Assembly (NCBI GenBank): GCA_003255025.1 | Contig: QANY01004770.1 | Location: forward strand, 310,001 to 374,000 | Source: Datisca glomerata | Taxonomy: Eukaryota; Streptophyta; Magnoliopsida; Cucurbitales; Datiscaceae | Reading direction: 5' to 3' | Length of the DNA: 64,000 nucleotides | Shown here: one piece after another, positions 57,580-64,000 of the stretch | How positions within the stretch are numbered: the first letter of the stretch is position 1 | How the letters are laid out: each line of letters opens with the position of its first letter | Notes under the pieces: model-generated | Told to the model about the DNA's origin: nothing | Databases searched by the model: none | What the model saw: the letters and a program-made list of their open reading frames with translations, nothing else | Position numbers and translations under genes: made by a program

Positions 57580-58960
57580 ACGTTTCAGTAAGAGCTAGAA
57601 AGGACACATGTCAAAGTCAGTCAAAGGGCGAATAACGAGGAACGAGAAATCCAATCGGGGGGCAAGAGGCAAGATGTAAGATAGAAAAACCACGAGCACA
57701 ACAGGAAAGTACAAAAGGCGGAGGTAGAAGTCTAATCCCAAAACCATGTGAAGGAGGATACGGGAGAAGCTCGCCAGTCCCAGGAACAAAAGAGATGGTG
57801 GAGAAATTATTGGACCAGAAAATGATGGAGATGAGAAACCTGGGAAGTATGGGAAGGACCAACCTCGAATCCCTCACACGTACTATGCTAAGCCCTGAGA
57901 TCCTAACGGCACCCATACCTAGAAAGTTCGTGGCCCCCAAATTTAAATGTTATGAAGGAAAAATAGAGCTCGTAGACCACCTCCGGTGATTCAAACAAGC
58001 AATGGCGTTGTATCAACACGAGGATAAATTGATGTGCATGATACTCCCTACCAGCCTGGACAGGACAACTCTAAAATGGTATCATTCCTTCCATGTACAT
58101 TCTATTACTAATTTGTTGTTATGACTTTTATCTTCCTAGAACAGTACTGTACCTATCGCGTGATCATGGAGGACACAGAGTATCTCTTGACAATTTTTGC
58201 CAAAAGAAAGGAGTCTCTACAAGAATACACCAGCAGATTTAAGGGCGAAATGGAAAAGTCAAGACTACGATGATTGAATTGCCATACTAGCCTTTAGACG
58301 GGGGTTAGACCCGAACTCGCCCTTGTTCAAAGTTTTATCTAAAATGAAGCCACTTTCCATGGTAGAAACCTTCCAGTGGGCACAATCCTACATTACTCTG
58401 AAGGAAGAGAAAAGAAGCCTGTTGCAGGCCGCCAAACAGAAGACTAAGGAGTCAAGAAAACAAGAAATAAGTTTGAAATCTAAAAGGAAAGAGTCTGAAG
58501 GAATTGAAAGAGAAGACGGGAAAAGCGGCAAGTAGAAGAGAACGCGATATCAAAGGCGGGACTCAGACAGGGTACATTCGAGAGATAAGGTCTACACTCT
58601 ACTGACCATAGCAGTGAAACAGATCTTGGATGTGATCAAGGACAAGCCTTGGCTCAAGAGACCAACCCCGCTAAAAAAACCAAGCTATAAAGATAAAGAC
58701 AAGTACTTCTTCTTTCACAGGAGCAGTGGACATTACATGAAGGATTGTTTCCAGCTTAAGAACTTCATCAAACAGTTGATCAAGGATGGGTACCTTAATC
58801 ATTTCATGGAAAAGAAAACGAATAGAAATGGGAAATAGAAAAGGACAATCACAAGGAACAAAAAAAGAGACAACGGGAAACAACCTTCCGCATCGTCGTC
58901 ACGATTATTGCACTCACAGAACAGGAGGGACAACAAGGAAGAAAAGAAAGATATACTATA
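57580..58960 (+). pseudogene. Ty3/gypsy gag (decayed)
   Basis: The reading includes FVAPKFKCYEGKIELVDHLR (about 57930-57990), then a DRTTLKWYHSF-like stretch near 58060, FRRGLDPNSPLFKVLSKMKP and WAQSYITLKEEKRS at 58290-58410, which are typical of retrotransposon gag. Near 58700-58800 KDKYFFFHRSSGHYMKDC, LKNFIKQLIKDGYLNHF is the short zinc-knuckle-like region of Tat-type gag, with the first Cys replaced by Phe. Stops occur near 57990, 58120 and 58270. It precedes protease and RT in the expected order. Confidence 0.75.
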
Positions 58961-59089
58961 AACAACCAATGCTGAAAAAGTACTAGAAGAACCCAAAGTG
59001 TCAACGGGAATCCGCCACTAGTATTTGATGATCTAGACTTGGAGCATGACGAGTATCACAATGATGCTCTTGTCATTTGATATAAGTCA

Positions 59090-59650
59090 GAAACTACTTA
59101 CTAAGGAGTGTCTTGGTGGATGACGAGAGTGCAGTGAATATTTTATACCGGGCAACCTTAAAAAAAATGTCAATGGGAGAACATGAGCTATAGGGAACTT
59201 CACAACTATTGATAGGCTTCAATGGAGCCATCAGGTACTCAGAGGGAACCCTTGTCCTCCCAGTGAATGCAAATCCCTTTAACTATACGACTAAGTTCAT
59301 GATACTGAGCACATCGTCCCCATACAACACTATCTTGGGAAGAACCTGGCTCCACAAAATGAAAGTTGTCACTTCAACTTTTTACCAAGTACTAAAATAC
59401 CCGACATCAGAGGGGGTTAAAACGATAAAGGGAGATCAGGCCACTACCTGCATATGCTCCGTGACTACTCTGAAATCCGTCAAGAAGAGGGCAACAGAAA
59501 AGGTAGAAGGCAAGCGACTCTTGAATTTATAGTAATCACAGAGAGGCAGGGAAGACGACCCGATGTACGAGGCGGGGGAACAAACGAAACTTGTATGCTT
59601 GGAAGAAGGAACCCAGAAGATGACAAATGTTGGTACCTGTCTCGAAAGAA
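59090..59650 (+). pseudogene. Gypsy aspartic protease (decayed)
   Basis: VLVDDESAVNILY at about 59110-59150 is the active-site region; the family has D-x-G-S, so the Gly appears lost. LLIGFNGAIRYSEGTLVLPV, TTKFMIL, PYNTILGRTWLHKMKVV and STFYQVLKYPT (59205-59400) complete the retropepsin fold region seen in plant gypsy Pol. Confidence 0.7.
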
Positions 59651-59659
59651 GTGAAAAAA

Positions 59660-60640
59660 AATGTTAGTGAAATTCTTGAAGGAAAACAAGGATGTGTTCA
59701 CAACTATGACACAGGAGATGCCAGGCATCCTCAAAGAAATCAATTGTCATAAGTTGAATATAGATCCCGCTGTGAAGCTAGTAAAGTAGAGGAAGAGGAG
59801 CTTTTTCCCAGAATGGTCAGGCAATCAAGGAAGAAGTCAAAAAACTCTTGGCAGCAAGTTTTGTTCGAGAATTAGACTACACAGAGTGGTTAGCCATCGT
59901 AGTAATGGTGCGAAAGAAAAGTGGAAAGTGGAGAATATGTGTGGACTTCACTGATTTGAATAAAGCATGTCCCAAAGATGAATACTTGCTGCCAAGGATA
60001 GATTAGATGGTTGATGTCACTTCGGGACATGAGTTACTCAGCTTCATGGACGCATACTCTGGATACAATCAGGTGAAAATTTTCCAACCTGATAAGGAAA
60101 AAACCTTTTTATTACTGAATACGCTACCTATTGTTATAAAGTTATGCCGTTTGGACTAAAAAATGCACATGCTGCCTATCAAAGACTGGTGAACAAAGTC
60201 TTCCATGAATAGATCAGGAAAAGTGTGGAAGTCTATGTAGACGACATGCTGGTCAAAATCCAGAAATGGGAGGACCGTATTCAAGATCTCGAAGAAGCCT
60301 TTACAGTTCTAAGAGAAAACTCCATGAAGCTAAATCTAGAAAAGTGCACGTTTGGGGTAGCTGAGGGAAAATTCCTCAAGCACCTAGTGACAGAGCAAGG
60401 ACTCGAAGTGAACCCGAACCAAGTGAAGGCAATTATGGAGATGAAATCTCCGTGAAACCGAAAAGAGATATATGAGTTAATGAGAAGGTTGGCCGTTTTG
60501 AACAGATTCATCTCAAGGTCTATGGACAAATGTAAACCGTTTTTCAAAAAGTTGAGAAAGAGTTCTCCAGACGAGTGGAACGAGGAAAGTGAAGAAACTC
60601 TCAGCAGAATTAAGGAATACCTAACAACTCCATATGTTTT
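59660..60640 (+). pseudogene. Gypsy reverse transcriptase, cut by copia
   Basis: The reading starts KFLKENKDVFTTMTQEMPGI at 59670. It then shows KKSGKWRICVDFTDLNKACP near 59915-59970, FMDAYSGYNQ (catalytic Asp) near 60045, MPFGLKNAHAAYQRLVNKVF near 60150-60205, and VYVDDMLVK (catalytic pair) at 60228. LNLEKCTFGVAEGKFLKHLV, PNQVKAIMEM and RRLAVLNRFISRS follow up to 60640, where FFKKLRKS and IKEYLTTP precede a switch to copia-family sequence. Frameshifts and stops lie between motifs A and YVDD and elsewhere. RNase H and integrase are absent. Confidence 0.85.
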
Positions 60641-61346
60641 AAAATTAATTGAATTTGATTAGTCAAAAAATAATTTGATGACTCATCAATCTTGAGTCAA
60701 ACCCAACCAATTAATTAATTTTAATTTTCAAAAAATTAAAATGATAACTATCCTTTTAAAATTTTAAAATTTAAAAGATAAATGATAGGGTAAGGATTTT
60801 TGCAAAGCATCACAGAGATATGGCAACACAGTATCACGGATCTGTGAAACATACCCTAACAATCACAACGATTGCCGCCAACGGCGGTATTGGGACACTC
60901 CCACTGTCGTCGCGGCCGCCTTACCTCCACCGGTGCCCTCACGGCAGCGGCACCACCAAACTTTCCAGCGATGATTCTGCCGCTAGAAAGCCGGCGGCAC
61001 TAGTGCCGACAACCACTTTGCCGGTGCCAGAATTCTTAATTCCTATTTCTCTTTTCTTCTCCTCGTTCGTCTCGTGTGTTCTTCATCTTCTCGTAACAGA
61101 ATTTTTACATCATGATATTCAAAATAAAAATTATAAAAATCCTTACGCCCCAATCGTCTTACACATGATCTAAAGAAAAAAAGAATAAAACTTAACCCAA
61201 AAGTCATCATACATTTAATGATCCATCACCATACATGCATTTAAAAAAAATATAACCATATATTGATTCATACATATCAACATATATAATGAATAATGCA
61301 AGAAAACCACACAACATTTAATATATACATATATAAAGACCGCGTC
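60640..61346 (+). repeat. LTR/leader-like repeat, family A copy 2
   Basis: It parallels 175-960: TCAAACCCAA(C/T)CAATTAATTAAT near 60692, AAAAGATAAATGATAGGG near 60773, a GC-rich island 60890-61040, CTCGTGTGTTCTTCATCTTC near 61070 and the TAATGAATAATGCAAGAAAACC block near 61285. The left edge abuts gypsy RT at about 60640. The 117-residue frame 60820-61173 is the GC-rich island read through and is not credited. Confidence 0.55.
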
Positions 61347-61965
61347 GATACCAATTGTTGGAATCCACCGTGACGCGCGGCGGAAGGCGTGGTGGTGTTT
61401 AAGAAAATTGAATTTATCTATAAAATGATAAACAATCGCATCGTCACAGATCCCAAAGATGAAAACTTTTTAATTGAAAAATATTTTTCTAATCGGATCC
61501 GTTATATATCTATACATTAAATATGAGACTTACAAATATATGAATTATACCTCTCGTAGTCTATCAAGCGTCCATGCAAATAATGAACTTGTAATCTCAC
61601 GAATAACAGACTGCGAGATCCACACTGAGATATTTCAAGTCAATCCTCAAACACAATAGGATGTGTGTAAGCACGTAGAATAAATCAAATGTACTTTTCT
61701 GTCTGTAGATATACTCAACACATGAGAAATTACTTATTTGAAAAAATAGTTTATCCTAATTAAAAGGGTTTTGATCAAAGCTTAAAGATTATGAAGACGG
61801 ACCTCTGGAGGAGAAAGAGCTATTTTGAAAATATGTATTCTTATAGTCCTTTATGTAATTATTTCTATTTTTTAAAAGTTGTTACTTAGAAATACTCAAC
61901 AATCACTCGGTTCATCATTCATTTATTTATTCATTTATTGTATTTATTTAAATAAATATTTATGA
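61347..61965 (-). repeat. Inverted copia LTR with primer site
   Basis: On minus, an LTR ending CCAACA (TGTTGGAATCCACC from 61356 on plus) is followed by AT and TGGTATC (61347-61353), the start of the initiator-tRNA-Met primer site TGGTATCAGAGC used by plant copia elements. The LTR runs to about 61960. Its part at 61700-61870 matches 14-120 in reverse orientation. This segment is absent at the equivalent place of copy 1 (about 965). Confidence 0.55.
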
Positions 61966-62882
61966 ATTTGATTGATAACATGACCATGCATTAGTCGATC
62001 ACATGTCATACATGAAAAATCACACAGTTTTATTTAATCATGCCCTCATCAGTAGAACACATGATTGATTAAAACTCTCCAAATATGTTTACATGAATTG
62101 TTTTGAAAAATCAATTGCATGTAAATTGTTAAGTTGTAATTAGTTAAACTTGGTGGTCACACCACTCTAAAGGCCTTAATAACCTTTAGGATAACCAACT
62201 TTATTAAAGGAGTTTTATTAAAGTTTGATGAATGTAATTAATTAGTTTTTTCAGGTTCACCTAATTTTGACTTAAGATTTTTAGAAGGCTAAATGAACTT
62301 AGATCAATAAGATTGGATTAATTACATTCATAGGGTATTTTAACTAGTAATTAATTTAGAATTAATTGATTACTTAAATAGAAACACATTAATTATAAAA
62401 TAGTGAGTGAGAGAAGGTTGACATGTCAATGTAACATATGATCTCCATTGTTTGTACAACACCATGAGATACAGAGAGAGTCTCGAGATGACTTTGTTTT
62501 TATCCCCCTAAGGAAGGTTTCGAACTGTACCAATATCAAGGTTGAACTTCTTAAGAAGATATGACTAAGTGATGTAGTTTAGACTTGACCGGCCCTAAGG
62601 CGGCATATTCTAAATCAAGTCATGGAATTTGAAATCATGGGTTACACTCACAAAATCACAATTAAGTTTTGAGTGAATAATTATGACTTGACCAAATTAA
62701 CGATACCTTATTCTTAAAGAGAAAATATGAGATTTTTGAGTTTTAATTAATAAGGATGAGAATGTCTCATAAGCAGTTTAAAATTTATCTGATCAACCTT
62801 AAGACAGCACATTAATTATTAGATTGCTTATCGTAGTTTAGTAATTGTTAAGTTTATATGTTTGATATGTTACATTTATGCA
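61966..62882 (+). repeat. Copia leader, family A copy 2
   Basis: It aligns with 976-1910: the CATGCATTAGTCGATCACATG, TAGTGAGTGAGAGAAGGTTG, CCCTAAGGAAGGTTTCGAAC and CAATATCAAGGTTGAACTTC blocks are in the same order. It leads into gag. Confidence 0.65.
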
Positions 62883-63470
62883 TCACCTTTACTTTCGAAA
62901 TTTCTTGATATTGATTTCAATTATATTGAATGATGTATGTTTTATTTTTCATTTGTTATTATGTCTAGCATATGCTACCGTATTACTGCTTTACTTACGC
63001 TTGAAAAACTTAATGGTGATAACTTCATAAGATGGAAGTCGAATTTAAATTTGATACTAATATGTGAGATCCACAAGTTTGTTCTTTGATGAATGTCCTG
63101 ACGAGCCCGCTGTAAATGCCCCCAAAAATGCTTGAGACAAATATGATGTTTGGATCATAGATTCAATGGCTACCATTGATGTTATGAGCAAGATGAAATT
63201 CAACAAAACCCCATTGTTGAATGAACTGGAAACTTAAAGGTCACTCAACAAGAGTATGACCAAAGAGCGCGAGGTAAATGTTGCTGAGCAAAAGTCTTCT
63301 TCCACTATTGTTAATAGTAACAAAAGGAAGAAGAGCAATGGTATGGACAAAAGTAAGAATAAGAAAAGAAAGAAGGCTGAGAAGACACCTAAAAGCCAAG
63401 AAGAACAAGAAAGACAACAACTTTAAAAAGTAAGAACCAAGGGAAAATGTTTCCATTGTGGAGTTGAAGG
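62883..63470 (+). pseudogene. Copia gag, duplication unit 1 (internal deletion)
   Basis: It begins at TCACCTTTACTTTC. LEKLNGDNFIRWKSNL lies near 63000, then a broken stretch and DSMATIDVMSKMKFN joined to PLLNELETL. Compared with copy 1 it lacks the gag middle (MFRQQSDQ to NGTSVREH). A Lys-rich stretch follows (NSNKRKKSNG, KSKNKKRKKAE) and then KCFHCGVEGH, where the knuckle stops abruptly at the junction with unit 2. Stops occur (after ET, after LRQQL). Confidence 0.8.
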
Positions 63471-64000
63471 TCACCTTTACTTTCCGAATTACTTGAAATT
63501 TAATTCAAATATATTGAATTATGTATGTTTTATTTTTCAGTTCTTATTATGTCTACCTTGCGCTACCTTATTACTGCTTTAATTGCGCTTGAAAAACTTA
63601 ATGGTGATAACTTCATAAGATGAAAATCGAATTTAAATTTGATGCTAATATGTGAGAACCACAAGTTTGTTCTCACTGAGTAATGTCTTGAGGAGCCAAC
63701 TGTCAATGCCCTGAAAAATGTTCTGGACAAATATGATGCTTGGATAATAGATTCTAGGGCTACCATTGATGTTATTAACAAGTTGCAATTTAACAAACCC
63801 CCATTGTTGAATGAACTGCAAACTTATGAGTCACTCAACAATAGTATAACCAAAGAGGGCGAGACAAACTTTGTTGAGCAAAAGTCTTCTTCCATAGTTG
63901 TTAATAGTAACAAAAAGAAGAAGAACAATGGTAAGGACAAAAGTAAGAATCAAAAAAGAAAGAAAGTCGAGAAGTCACCTAAAGGCCAAAAAGAACAAGA
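63471..64000 (+). pseudogene. Copia gag, duplication unit 2 (runs off window)
   Basis: This is a second head-to-tail copy offset by exactly 588 bp (TATTACTGCT at 62981 and 63569; TCACCTTT at 62883 and 63471). It shares the internal gag deletion with unit 1 but differs at scattered bases. The knuckle region lies beyond the window end. Only four bases (TCAC) are shared at the junction between the zinc knuckle and pre-gag sequence. Confidence 0.85.

Overview
This is AT-rich nuclear DNA from an angiosperm, most likely a dicot. It is dominated by old, nested transposable elements. Two ordinary host genes are supported. The first is an intact single-exon P-class pentatricopeptide repeat (PPR) gene on the + strand (12121-13716). 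The second is a five-exon J-domain co-chaperone gene on the - strand (23596-25799), which I assembled by hand from GT-AG introns. Nothing in the window looks bacterial or organellar, and species cannot be told from this sequence. A run of C flanking two N shows that it comes from a genome assembly.

Layout: 1-8340 is a decayed Ty1/copia element on +. It has a leader, gag with zinc knuckle, protease and integrase, and then a head-to-tail array of four ~1205-bp copies of the integrase-to-RT segment. 8536-9345 is a minisatellite whose 31-bp unit is a palindrome. 12.1-13.7 kb is the PPR gene. 14.6-18.1 kb is a degenerate LTR retroelement with no recognisable pol and two families of internal tandem repeats. 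18.1-22.7 kb holds short dispersed repeats, a LINE ORF2 C-terminal remnant, LTR-like sequence and a MITE-like element. 23.6-25.8 kb is the J-domain gene. 26.7-27.5 kb is a telo-box-rich minisatellite, possibly an orphan 5' UTR.

The core of 27.5-41.1 kb is one LINE on the - strand. It was split in ORF1 by a 9.9-kb copia element (30066-39992, - strand) flanked by a 5-bp target duplication (TTAAC/TTAGC); removing the insert restores a collinear ORF1. That copia element was later damaged by a Mutator-like insertion in its 5' LTR/leader region. 41351-45621 is a CACTA-type transposon with palindromic subterminal repeats and captured exons of an FtsH-like (FtsHi-type) chloroplast protein gene. 45.6-52.8 kb is mostly AT-rich spacer with an LTR-like fragment and a possible plant-mobile-domain remnant. 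52.8-54.2 kb holds a second palindromic repeat locus built on TGCTAGACCATGGTCTAGCA. 55.4-60.64 kb is a Ty3/gypsy element on + (primer site, gag, protease, RT), cut off by a second copy of the first copia family (60.64-64 kb). The gag of that copy is itself tandemly duplicated (588-bp period).

The strongest unusual signals are the four-copy pol array, the two unrelated hairpin-forming minisatellites, the host-gene capture by the CACTA element and the readable nesting order of the 27.5-41 kb complex.
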